DNA from: Jannaschia sp. W003
GTDB lineage: Bacteria; Pseudomonadota; Alphaproteobacteria; Rhodobacterales; Rhodobacteraceae
Assembly: GCF_025144335.1 (NCBI RefSeq)
Contig: NZ_CP083545.1
Location: 1-63,148, forward strand
DNA: 63,148 bases
Reading direction: 5' to 3'
Under the pieces are notes generated by a model that was not told the DNA's origin, made no database searches, and saw only the letters and a list, made by a program, of their open reading frames with translations. Below, in pieces: positions 51,059 through 59,658 of the stretch (the stretch's first letter is position 1; each line of letters begins with the position of its first letter). The position numbers were made by a program, and so were the translations under genes.

Positions 51059-51972
51059 TGCATCCCCCGACGCAGGGCGATCGCTTCGGAGAAGGCGGGG
51101 ACCAGCGTATCCATGGGTGGGGTGGCGAACACCTCGCGGAAGACCGGATCATCGGCATAGGCCTTCCAGCGCGCATCCACCTCCAGCGACCGTCCGTCGG
51201 ATGCGACACCGTCGAAGGAGCTGCCGTGCCCGTAGGCGGGAACCTCGCCCAGGCCCCGGTCGCCACGACGCAGCTCCAGTCGGTCGGATACCGTATCCCG
51301 GTAGGGACGCGACGCGATGAGGGCATCGAAGAAGATCGGCGTGAACTGCATGTCGTGAACGGTTTCCGGCGGGTCGAGGAAGAGAGGAGCGTAATCGGCG
51401 AAGCGGGCGACGGTTCGGGCACGCGCTGCGGGATCGGTATGCTCATGCGGCCACTTGCGGAAGCGGCTGGCCAAGAGGTTGCGCGGATCGCGGCCTGCGA
51501 GGACGAGGTCGCGGTTACGGACTCGGTCTCCCGCCTCCTCAAGGAACCGGCCCAGTCCGCCTCCCATCACCGCATCGAGATCCCGGTCCTCGTAGCTCAG
51601 AACGAGGGTCGGGAGGGCATCCTCGGTACTGACGCCGCCGCCGCGGTGCAGCGTCCGGCGGTGGCGTTCGGTGGGCAGCTGTGCCGGGTCGACATGGTTG
51701 TAGTGGAGGCAGGATCCGCGGCGCTGCGACAGTGCCCACTGTAGGACCAGATGGTTGCCGGAGCGCTTTTGCCCGCAGACCACGAGAAGGCGGAAGGGCC
51801 GCTTCAAGAAACGGTCCCGCGCCGCGTCCGCTGCCGCGTCACCCAGCCGCCGCCGTAGCTGCCGCAAGAGGCGTCGGGCAGGCGAGATGGAGCGGTGGTG
51901 GCTCGCCTCGTTCCGGCTGGTCGAGATCGGGAGGTGGTCTGCGGAGGCGTTCGAGGTCGGAGTGATGGTCAT
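51055..51972 (-). CDS. Sulfotransferase-like P-loop protein
   Basis: 305 residues. LLVVCGQKRSGNHLVLQW is the 5'-loop, with SGN in place of the usual SGT. DLVLAGRDPRNLLASRF is the 3'-motif. The N-terminal 55 residues are polar and arginine-rich. It begins a leftward unit with a GT2 and an acyltransferase. A sulfotransferase role is inferred from the two motifs; the family is divergent. Confidence 0.72.
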   Translation of the reverse strand: MTITPTSNASADHLPISTSRNEASHHRSISPARRLLRQLRRRLGDAAADAARDRFLKRPFRLLVVCGQKRSGNHLVLQWALSQRRGSCLHYNHVDPAQLPTERHRRTLHRGGGVSTEDALPTLVLSYEDRDLDAVMGGGLGRFLEEAGDRVRNRDLVLAGRDPRNLLASRFRKWPHEHTDPAARARTVARFADYAPLFLDPPETVHDMQFTPIFFDALIASRPYRDTVSDRLELRRGDRGLGEVPAYGHGSSFDGVASDGRSLEVDARWKAYADDPVFREVFATPPMDTLVPAFSEAIALRRGMQ

Positions 51973-52139
51973 TCGGACCTCATGCTTGGACGGTGTCGCA
52001 CCACGGGGCGAGCCAACTCGGTCGACGATCGGGACGGAAATGCATGTGCTCCTGTCCGGCCCGAACCCGTCCCTAGTCCGCGCGGCGGACGGGCGGAAGC
52101 CTCGAATCCGAAGGGTCGATGCACTCGCCCCGTCCGCAC

Positions 52140-54230
52140 CTAAGCTCGGCGAGCCCGCTTGAGGTGGACCTTGGCACGGCGCGCGAGGGCGTGGACAGGG
52201 GTCACGGGATGGTCGTCGACCGGGGTAAGCCGAACCAGCAGCCGCGACAGCGCCGAGGGGCTGAGCATCTCGTAGATATGGCGTGACCCGGATGCCTTGA
52301 CCTCCCGGCGGCGCAGTTCGGGGCGGCTCAGCATCTCCCAGGTGCTCAGCGTAGGCATGGCGAAGCGCGAGGCGCTCTCGTCCGATAGAGGATCGGTCGC
52401 GTAGGCCATGCCCCCGAGCGCCCGCGCCTGATCCGCGGTGGGGGCCCCGAGGAGCTCGGCGATTGCGGCGCGCAGCGAGGAGGGGCGCAGAGCGGCCCCG
52501 GCCACGCCCGCTGCCGGAACCAGGGCGAGCCAGTCGTCCACGAAGCGCAGCGCCTCAGCCTGGAGGTGCTCGAGATCCGGGTCGGCTTCGCATGCGCCCC
52601 CGAAGACCGGTCGCGTCCCGCCACGGGGGTCCGGCTCCATGCAGTAGAATGGCGACTGGTCGGTCTTGAGGAACAGCTCCAGCAGCCGCGCCGCCTCAAC
52701 GAACTCGCGCGGACGGTTGATGCCGTTGCCTTCGTGGTAGAGGTAGCCGGTCATCTCGCTGCACGCCGGCTGCTTGGCGTTCGCCCCCCTCGCGGTGCCG
52801 AGGAAGTACCCCCGCACGGCGGTGCCCGGTCGGACTTCCTCGATCAGTTCCTTGAGGTGCCTTTGCGTCGAGCCGAACCAGCCGCAGTCGACCAGCGTCG
52901 CCGTCCCGCCGTCCAGGAGGTGCTCGTCGGCGAGATAGTCCAAGTATGCCGCACGCTCACGGGCGGCACGTCGCGCGATCTCGGCGGCGCGCGCCTCGAA
53001 GAACGCTTCGGATCGCTGTCGCAACGAGTCGGACCGCGACCGCAGCGAGGGCCCTTCCATCCGAACCTCCGCCGAGGGCAAGCCGATCTGCCCGAGCTCT
53101 TCCGCGTCGGGTGGGGCGATGCCCAGGAAGTCGCAGTATTGCGCCAGCGAGGCCCCCTTGTTGCGAAGCACGAGTTGCCGAAGCAGTTCCCGGAGCGCCT
53201 TCGGCTCGTCCGAGAGAGTGGCCATCTTCAGCGACCGCCGCGAGGCGTAGAGATAGCGAGGCTCGGCCACGATGTCGTGGACCCGCGCGTACTTCTCGAA
53301 GGCGACTTTCAGCAACCAACCGTCGCGCGAGACGAAGTGCAGACGCCCCGGCGTCTCGCCCACGCTGGCCGCCAGCCACTGCGTGAAACCTGCGAGGACA
53401 GGGCCGAGCACGGAGTAGCCGATACGCCCCAGCAAGACGCGCCGATCGGACTCCGGTTGGTCCGGAAACCGGATCGAAGCGTCGGTCTCCACCAGGCCTC
53501 TGTGGAGCACGTCCCCCGCTCCGTCCCGGATGGGGGGCGTCGCCCGACGGCGCGGGCGCGTTACAGCGACCTTCCGATGTTTGATGCCCCGCGGGACTGG
53601 CAGCGATCCGACCCAGTGCGGCTGCGCGGAGACCCCGGCGGCAAGTGGCTCGCCGCTGATGCATGCGATGCGACCGGGGTCGACGTTTAGAGTGCTTGCT
53701 GTTCTGACGAGCATCTCCTCGGGTCCCCCATCGCCGCCCTCCACGTCGCCAATCATGAAAAGCTCGCCCTCGTAGCCGCATTTGCGGAGGGTGGTCTCTG
53801 CGTAGAATTGGGGAACGACGTTCCCCAGCAGGAAGGCTACCGCCTTGCCGCGCTTCAGCGCCTCGCCGTAAGTCGCCAGCACGGCGGGGTTGGCGATCGA
53901 GACAGCCGACATCGTCTCGCATTCCAGCGCCATCAGGCGCGATGTGTCCGCAGACCAGTCGGGCCGGATCCGCGCGAGGATTTCGTAAACCCCCGCAAGG
54001 CCGGCGTCGGCGCCATGCCCACTCTGCCGCACACCCTCCACTTGCTCGCGTTCGGCTTCGAGGCGGACCGTGGAGAAGTCGTGGAAGCGCGCGCCGTCCG
54101 TTCGGGCGAGGGCAGCCTCGACGAGTACGAAAAGATCGCGAGGTTCCGGCACGCGGCACAGGAGCGCCCCGCCAAACACGTCGATGATCAGTGCGTCGAT
54201 CGCATCCCAAGGAACCGACAACTTCACCAC
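52140..54230 (-). CDS. HAD-superfamily-like protein of polysaccharide loci, degenerate nucleophile motif
   Basis: About 696 residues. The N-terminus (DALIIDVFGGALLCRV) aligns with the DxFDTLLxR start of the large HAD-type proteins found in capsule/EPS loci. The second aspartate is replaced (DVFG), so phosphatase chemistry is doubtful. The middle has LHFVSRDGWLLKVAFEKY and YASRRSLKMATL, and later VDCGWFGSTQRHLKEL, all family-like. The GTG at 54230 has AGGGAG 6 bases upstream; an ATG at 54236 is too close to that site and a TTG at 54254 is the outermost start. Function unknown; perhaps a glycan-chain modifier or transferase. Confidence 0.7.
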   Translation of the reverse strand: MVKLSVPWDAIDALIIDVFGGALLCRVPEPRDLFVLVEAALARTDGARFHDFSTVRLEAEREQVEGVRQSGHGADAGLAGVYEILARIRPDWSADTSRLMALECETMSAVSIANPAVLATYGEALKRGKAVAFLLGNVVPQFYAETTLRKCGYEGELFMIGDVEGGDGGPEEMLVRTASTLNVDPGRIACISGEPLAAGVSAQPHWVGSLPVPRGIKHRKVAVTRPRRRATPPIRDGAGDVLHRGLVETDASIRFPDQPESDRRVLLGRIGYSVLGPVLAGFTQWLAASVGETPGRLHFVSRDGWLLKVAFEKYARVHDIVAEPRYLYASRRSLKMATLSDEPKALRELLRQLVLRNKGASLAQYCDFLGIAPPDAEELGQIGLPSAEVRMEGPSLRSRSDSLRQRSEAFFEARAAEIARRAARERAAYLDYLADEHLLDGGTATLVDCGWFGSTQRHLKELIEEVRPGTAVRGYFLGTARGANAKQPACSEMTGYLYHEGNGINRPREFVEAARLLELFLKTDQSPFYCMEPDPRGGTRPVFGGACEADPDLEHLQAEALRFVDDWLALVPAAGVAGAALRPSSLRAAIAELLGAPTADQARALGGMAYATDPLSDESASRFAMPTLSTWEMLSRPELRRREVKASGSRHIYEMLSPSALSRLLVRLTPVDDHPVTPVHALARRAKVHLKRARRA

Positions 54231-54534
54231 ACTCATCTCCCTGAAAGCGATCAACCCGGGGTATCTATATCGGCGAAGTCGGCAAGAAGAGAATGCTCCC
54301 GAAGTCCGTCCAAGCTTTCGAAACCCATAGTTTCAGGGTTTGGAAGTGTCGTTCCGAATGTGCTACGGCAGGTTCAAACCCAACGCCGAGGACTGCCGCG
54401 ACTCGCGGGCAGACATCGAAAGGGTCCTCCACGCGCGACGCGCCAACCAATCCGATCATTCGCCGACACGACCCATGCAAAGGAAGCGCGTGGTGATGCG
54501 GCGCATGGCGATCTGACGGACCGCCGCCTCCCGC
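54231..54534. other. Intergenic region upstream of the HAD-like gene
   Basis: About 300 bases, less GC-rich at its left end. It should contain the leftward promoter of the HAD-like gene. An inverted repeat, AAACCC (54321-54326) with GGGTTT (54336-54341), lies about 90 bases upstream of the start and could be an operator. No gene is supported. Confidence 0.4.
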
Positions 54535-55533
54535 CTAGCGCTTCCAGTCCGAGAGATCCCGACTCAGCAGCGTCTCGAGCCGACCCACGTCCTCGGCGAA
54601 GGCCGTCACGAGGCGGGCCCGCAGGGCAGGGTCGAGACGCGCGCCTTCCGACGGCGCAGCCGGGCGCGAGAGGTGGCGCATCATGAACTCGGAGGGTTTC
54701 ACGCCCGCACGGTTCAGCGCGCGCTTCACCGGTCCCACGAGCGGGCGCAGCACGGCCGGGGGCGCGGCGAGGAACTGACCGAGGCCGGGGACGAGCGGGG
54801 CGCGCCGGGTGTTGGTGCGGGGCAGCTCCAGGGGGGTGGCCGGCTGCGGCAGGCCGAGGAACCGGAACAGCTCCGTCATCACGCCGTCCGGATCGGAGCG
54901 GATGCGGTCCACCATCAGAACCAGCACGCGGTCCCGCCCGAAGGCGTCGAAGTAGCGCGCGATCTGGTCGTGGTAGCTGTAGATGCGGCGATACTGGAGC
55001 TGCGCGGGCTCGGGGCAGTAGGGAGGCAGCGCCTCGCCGCGGGCGCGCGCCTCCTGCAGGTCCCACGCCTCGGCGAAGTCGGCGCGGTCCTCGCGGAAGC
55101 CGTCGCGGAGCTGATGGAACAGCGAATGGGCCGCCTCGGCGGGGTGGCGGATCGAGATCACGATCCGCGCGTCCGGCACGGCCGCCGCGATCCCGGCCGC
55201 GGCCGTCTCGCTCGCGAGGTAGAACGCCGAGGCCTCGCCGCGTCGCGTGTCCGCCGGAGCGTCCGCGAACAGGTCCCGGTAGGCGGCCTCGTCCGGAACC
55301 TCGGCCAGCCCCGGCATGTCGGAGCTGTAGAAGTGCGGCTCCTTGGGGGAGCACATGAACACGCCCTCGTGGCGCCGCAGGGCGAGGTGCAGGCTCGAGG
55401 TCGCGCACTTGGGCGCTCCGACCAGGAAGAAGTGTGGCAGGCCGCCGCGCTGCGCGACCGCCCGCAGAGCGGGAGCAGCTTCGGCTGGGAGGGCCAGCCC
55501 TTCGGATGCCCCGGGGGTATCGGAAGGGGTCAT
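54535..55533 (-). CDS. Sulfotransferase
   Basis: About 332 residues. FFLVGAPKCATSSLHLAL is the 5'-loop, with CATS instead of the common CGTT. The 3'-motif is ISIRHPAEAAHSLFHQL. SPKEPHFYSSDMPG and the later FLGLPQPATPLELPRTNT are typical of heparan-type enzymes in EPS loci. The ATG at 55533 has GGAGG 7 bases upstream. Transcribed alone, divergent from the truncated GT4. Confidence 0.84.
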   Translation of the reverse strand: MTPSDTPGASEGLALPAEAAPALRAVAQRGGLPHFFLVGAPKCATSSLHLALRRHEGVFMCSPKEPHFYSSDMPGLAEVPDEAAYRDLFADAPADTRRGEASAFYLASETAAAGIAAAVPDARIVISIRHPAEAAHSLFHQLRDGFREDRADFAEAWDLQEARARGEALPPYCPEPAQLQYRRIYSYHDQIARYFDAFGRDRVLVLMVDRIRSDPDGVMTELFRFLGLPQPATPLELPRTNTRRAPLVPGLGQFLAAPPAVLRPLVGPVKRALNRAGVKPSEFMMRHLSRPAAPSEGARLDPALRARLVTAFAEDVGRLETLLSRDLSDWKR

Positions 55534-55662
55534 GAGTCGTCCTCCGTGCGGGCCGTGCGCCCCCGTCCGGCGCACCGTGCCTGTCCATCCGATCCAGGCG
55601 GCGGCATCAAGGGACAAGTCCAGTCATTGACCGTGTCCATCCGCGATCGGTTAGGGAGCGTA

Positions 55663-56292
55663 GTGCCTTTGCCGCAGCGCGCCAGGAGTTGGAGCGCGCC
55701 GCCGGGCGACGGCGTGCCGCTGCGGTTGGTCTTCCTGGGCAAGAAATGGGCGCGCAAGGGCGGCGACATCGCGCTCGAGACGCTGCGCTGGCTGCGCGCG
55801 CAAGGAGTGGACGCGCACCTGACCGTGCTGGGCAGCCGCCCGCCGGACTACCGCGACCCGGAAGGCGGGGACGCCGCCGTCGAGGGACGGCTCGAGGACG
55901 GGATCACCGTGATTCCCTTCCTCGACAAGAACCGTCCGGAGCACGCGGCGCGCTTCGACGCGGTGCTGGGGGCCGCGCATGCGCTGATCCTGCCCACCCG
56001 CGCGGACTGCACGCCGATGGTGGTGGCCGAGGCCAACGCCTTCGGGGCGCCCGCGCTGGCCACCGACGTGGGCGGGCTGGGCACGCTGATCGAGGGGGGG
56101 CGCAACGGCTGGCTTATGGCGCCCGGGGACCGCGGGCCCGAATGGGGCCGGCGCATCCTCGAGATGACTGCCGACCCCGAAGCCTACGCCGCGCTGCGCC
56201 GGGGCGCCGTGGCGCACTATCGCGAACGGCTGACCTGGGACGCGTGGAGCGAGGGCGTGCTGCGGATCGTGGCCGATCTTCCGCGGCGCTAG
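55663..56292 (+). pseudogene. GT4 glycosyltransferase fragment, C-terminal domain only
   Basis: About 209 residues matching only the nucleotide-sugar-binding half of a GT4 enzyme: LRLVFLGKKWARKGGDIAL, then DCTPMVVAE (a D-x7-E form of the EX7E motif), FGAPALATDVGG and GRNGWLMAPG. The N-terminal acceptor domain is missing. Upstream in-frame sequence runs antisense through the sulfotransferase gene and is not protein-like. A GTG at 55663 follows AGGGAG by 4 bases. It is either a 5'-truncated relic or a functional single-domain protein; a relic is more likely. Confidence 0.6.
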
Positions 56293-56360
56293 CGTCGGTG
56301 CCTTGCGCCGGACCCGATCCGTCCGGCACTCTCCCCCACATGTCACCGGAGACGCCCGCC

Positions 56361-56810
56361 ATGAAGCCCGATCCTCGCCCCTACGCCGCCCGGGGCCCGT
56401 CCCGACGCCGGATCCTCGCCGCGGGCCTCGCGGCGGCCTGCCTTCCCGCCGTGCCGGCCGCGGCGGCCCGTGGCACCCCCGGGGGCGTGGTTCCGCTCGC
56501 CGTGGCGCCGGGGCTCGCCCCGGGCTCGGTCCACGTGATGCGCGGGCGCGGGCTGCTGGTGCTCGTGACGGGGCCTGGCACGGGGCTCGGCCATGCGCTG
56601 CGCGCCGGGCCGCGTGCGGCGGATCACCCGGCGGACAGCTTCCTCGACCTGCATCCCGGCGCCGGCCGGATCGTGCTGCACGACCGGGTTCGCGGGCCGC
56701 TGCCCTTCGGGATCGCGGCCACGGGCGACGGGTTCGTGCTGCCCCGAGATCACCTGGAGCACCTCGCCGCGCGGTTGGCGCCCGGAGCGCCGGCCGTGCT
56801 CTATGCCTGA
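56361..56810 (+). CDS. Small exported protein with Tat-type signal, unknown function
   Basis: About 149 residues. The N-terminus SRRRILAAGLAAACLPAVPAAA is a twin-arginine-like signal. The mature part (VHVMRGRGLLVLVTGPGTG, FLDLHPGAGRIVLHDRV) shows beta-strand-rich segments without a family I recognise. CGGAGA lies 8 bases before the ATG at 56361. It ends by overlapping the convergent GT4 gene by 10 bases. Whether it belongs to the EPS system is unknown. Confidence 0.55.
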   Translation: MKPDPRPYAARGPSRRRILAAGLAAACLPAVPAAAARGTPGGVVPLAVAPGLAPGSVHVMRGRGLLVLVTGPGTGLGHALRAGPRAADHPADSFLDLHPGAGRIVLHDRVRGPLPFGIAATGDGFVLPRDHLEHLAARLAPGAPAVLYA

Positions 56811-58114
56811 GGAGGGGCGCCGCCGGGCGCGCTGAAGTCCGGCCGGTCCGCGCGCAGGCCTCGCACCCAGTCGTAGACCTCCGCCACCTGCCGCGCCTTG
56901 CTCTCCCAGGTGAAGCGCTCCTGCGCCTCGGCGCGGGCGCGCGCGCCCATGGCGGGCAGGTCCGACGGATCGGAGACCAGCGCCGAAAGCCGCTCCCGTA
57001 GGGCTGCCACGATCGCCGGGCGTGGGCCGATGGGCACGGTGTGGCCGATCCCGGGATGCACGATCTCGCCCGGCCCGGCGTAGTCTACCACGAGGGGCAC
57101 CACCCCCAGCATCATCGCCTCCAGCACCACGCCCCCGCCGAACTCGCGCACCGACGGGAACAGGAGGATGTTGGCCTCCGACAGGACGTCCTGCACCCGC
57201 GTGTGGGGCAGGTTGCCGTGAAGCCGCACGGCGTCCCCGACCCCCTCGCGCGCGATCTGGGCGCGCAGCTCGTCCGCCATCGGCCCGTCCCCCACCAGGT
57301 CCAGCCGCAGCTTGCCCGCGCGCATCAGCTCCGCCCCGGCGGCGATGGCCATGTCCGCGCCCTTGTAGGGCACGAGCCGTCCCACGAAGCAGGCCCGCAG
57401 CGGCCCCGAGACGTCCTGTGCCGCCGGCGTGGCGAAGCGGTCCGGGTCGACGGCGTTCTCGGGCAGCCAGATCGCCTTGTGGCGATGGCGGGCGGGAATC
57501 TCGCCGAGCGTGTGACGCGAGCCCGCGAGGATCGCTGCGGCTCCCTCCAGCATCGCACGGCGCCCGGGCGACAGGCGGTAGGCCCCGCGCAGGTAGGACA
57601 GCCATTCCCGCTCGCGCCGCCGCTCGGCATCGAAGCCGGGCGGCCAGGGCACCCCGCCGTTGAGCGGGCCCAGCACGAACGGCGTGCCCGCTCGCGCGGT
57701 GCGGGCCGCGAGCGACGAGGTGGCCGTCGGCGAGAGGGGCGTGATCCGGTGCACCAAGTCCCAGTCGCCGCGCTCGATCTCCGCGCCGAAGCGGCGCCAG
57801 ACCAGCCGCTCGAAGTAGGGATAGACCAGCGAGGCGGCGGCGGTGGTCATCGTCCAGCCGCGCCCGGAGCCCATCCGCAGCACGTTCGCCGCCCGCCAGA
57901 CCGGGCGGGCCAGCGGCTCGGTGTCGATGGCGGTGAAGTCGCGCCCCTCCTCCAGCCCCGCGCGCAGGAAGGCCTCGCGGTTGCGCACCTGCGTGACGAT
58001 GTGGGTGCGGGCCACCGCGCCGAGCGCGCGGGCCAGCGACCAGCCCACCAGGGGCACGCTGACCCATTCGGGATTGGCCGCCTCGGCGATCAGCAGGGCG
58101 CGGGGAACGGTCAT
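56801..58114 (-). CDS. Glycosyltransferase family 4
   Basis: 437 residues of GT-B fold. The C-terminal domain has RACFVGRLVPYKGADMAI, LVGDGPMADELRAQI and the EX7E motif (EFGGGVVLE). FVLGPLNGGVPWPPGF in the N-terminal domain is typical of a plant/bacterial sucrose-type subgroup of GT4. GGAGG lies 8 bases before the ATG. It stands alone between the unknown protein at 58207 and the convergent Tat-type gene. Confidence 0.86.
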   Translation of the reverse strand: MTVPRALLIAEAANPEWVSVPLVGWSLARALGAVARTHIVTQVRNREAFLRAGLEEGRDFTAIDTEPLARPVWRAANVLRMGSGRGWTMTTAAASLVYPYFERLVWRRFGAEIERGDWDLVHRITPLSPTATSSLAARTARAGTPFVLGPLNGGVPWPPGFDAERRREREWLSYLRGAYRLSPGRRAMLEGAAAILAGSRHTLGEIPARHRHKAIWLPENAVDPDRFATPAAQDVSGPLRACFVGRLVPYKGADMAIAAGAELMRAGKLRLDLVGDGPMADELRAQIAREGVGDAVRLHGNLPHTRVQDVLSEANILLFPSVREFGGGVVLEAMMLGVVPLVVDYAGPGEIVHPGIGHTVPIGPRPAIVAALRERLSALVSDPSDLPAMGARARAEAQERFTWESKARQVAEVYDWVRGLRADRPDFSAPGGAPPQA

Positions 58115-58206
58115 GGGGGGGAGCCTCCGTTGCTCGGGGGTCTATGCCCTCGGACGCGGGGACTGTCACCTCCACCCGGCGCCCGGGCACCGCGCGGGGC
58201 GCCGGC

Positions 58207-59658
58207 TCAGGCGCGCGGGCGCAGGCGCCGCCAGGCGCGGCGGAGGGGAGGGCCGAGGCCCACCGCCATCAGTCCCCGGATCGCCGCCCGCCGGACCCGC
58301 AGCATCGCGAAGCGCCACCGCAGCGAGGCGGGCGGCGCAGGGCGGGCGCCGCCGGCGGTCGCGGCGAGCAGCGGCTCGATCCGCAGGAGGTCCTCGCGGT
58401 CGCGCCCCGCGAGGCGCCTGCGCTTCAGCGCCGCCACGGCGGCGAGGCTGGCGAAGGTGATCCCGGCGAAGCGGAAGTGCAGCGCCGGGTCCGACAGGAC
58501 CTCGGCGGGCGGGGCGCCGCGATGGGCGTCCTCGTGGCGCTCCACCGGGCCCGGGGGCAGGGGCGCGGGCGAGACCACGTCCACGTCGTCCGGTGCCCGC
58601 AGGCCGTAGAGGCCCAGCACCATTCCGGTGTCCACGGCGAAGGCGTCAGGGGCCATACGGTGCCCGGCCATCCAGGCTCCGACAGCGCCGAGATGCGCGC
58701 GGGTGCGCTCGAAGCGCATCGGCGCCCCGTGCTCCAGGAAGTGCCGCGCCGAGGGGTTCAGGAGCAGGTGCGCGATCTCAACTGCCTCGGCATGGGTATC
58801 GGTGATGTGGATCGAGCTCTTGTCGATGCCGTAGAGGGCGCGCACCTCGGCCTTCAGCGCCACGCGGTCGCGGTCCGGTGGGGCGTCGAACACGAGCACC
58901 CGCAGCGTGTCGGACCCGGCGAAGCAGGCGTCGCGCTTCCTGCGGATGCCGGGGAAGTCCGCCTCGGGGGCGCCGAGCCAGGGCTCGCCGCGATAGACCC
59001 GGCTCAAGAGCACGTGCCCCCCCTCGGGCGAGAGCGGCACGGCGCGGCGGTACACCAGCGGCCCGAGGATGCGGGCGGCCTCGCCGTCGCGCCCCCGCGC
59101 GGCGGGCCAGAGCAGGGCCACGGCCGCGTGGGGCATGGCCTCGATCATGCGGATCGCGGCGGCGTCGAGGTCGGCCTCGGCCATGCCGCGGTCCGCGAAG
59201 AATCGGTGGTCGAAGCGCATCGGCTCCAGCCCGGTCTCCACCGCCGCGACCTCGCGGCCCGCCGCGATCGCGCAGGCGGCGCGGTGGCCGCCGTTCAGGA
59301 GCGTTCCGTCGGCGGCGAGCGGCACGAGCGAGCGCTCCGGGTCGAACCCTCCGGCGGCGATGTCGCGGGCGAGGGCCTCGAAGTCGCCGCGGAACCGGGC
59401 GATGCCGTGCTTGTCGGATCCGGGCTCGCGCATGTCGCCCAAGGAGAAGGCGGCGAGGTGGCGCTCGTAGAGGCCGTCGGCCCAGGCCGCGCCGCCGCGC
59501 GCTCGCGCGTCGAGCCACGCGAGCTTGAAGCCGAGGTCGAAGCGGTTCGCGCCTGGCACCGGAACGAGGCGGCGCAGCCGGAACGGGCCCGCCCCCATGC
59601 GCCGCAGCAGGAAGTCGTCGACGCGCCCTTCCAGATCTGCGCGGCTGGCCTCGGTCAT
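58207..59658 (-). CDS. Unrecognised protein, possible ParB-like plus nucleotidyltransferase-like parts
   Basis: About 483 residues. Residues 110-140 (LVPLAADGTLLNGGHRAACA) resemble the ParB/sulfiredoxin-type loop that follows a domain with GxHR. Residues 340-362 (VDTGMVLGLYGLRAPDDVDV) look like the start of a minimal nucleotidyltransferase with a DVD pair, followed by a helical part with RDREDLLRIEPLL. The C-terminus is very basic. Its ATG overlaps the GT4 stop, so it is co-translated with that transferase. No function can be assigned; it could modify or transfer a phosphate-linked group on the glycan. Confidence 0.6.
   Translation of the reverse strand: MTEASRADLEGRVDDFLLRRMGAGPFRLRRLVPVPGANRFDLGFKLAWLDARARGGAAWADGLYERHLAAFSLGDMREPGSDKHGIARFRGDFEALARDIAAGGFDPERSLVPLAADGTLLNGGHRAACAIAAGREVAAVETGLEPMRFDHRFFADRGMAEADLDAAAIRMIEAMPHAAVALLWPAARGRDGEAARILGPLVYRRAVPLSPEGGHVLLSRVYRGEPWLGAPEADFPGIRRKRDACFAGSDTLRVLVFDAPPDRDRVALKAEVRALYGIDKSSIHITDTHAEAVEIAHLLLNPSARHFLEHGAPMRFERTRAHLGAVGAWMAGHRMAPDAFAVDTGMVLGLYGLRAPDDVDVVSPAPLPPGPVERHEDAHRGAPPAEVLSDPALHFRFAGITFASLAAVAALKRRRLAGRDREDLLRIEPLLAATAGGARPAPPASLRWRFAMLRVRRAAIRGLMAVGLGPPLRRAWRRLRPRA

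Noticed and set aside
54673..55662. An extended N-terminus for the GT4 fragment
   Set aside because: The in-frame extension is antisense to the 54535-55533 sulfotransferase and reads as low-complexity alanine/glycine/arginine sequence without GT-B motifs.
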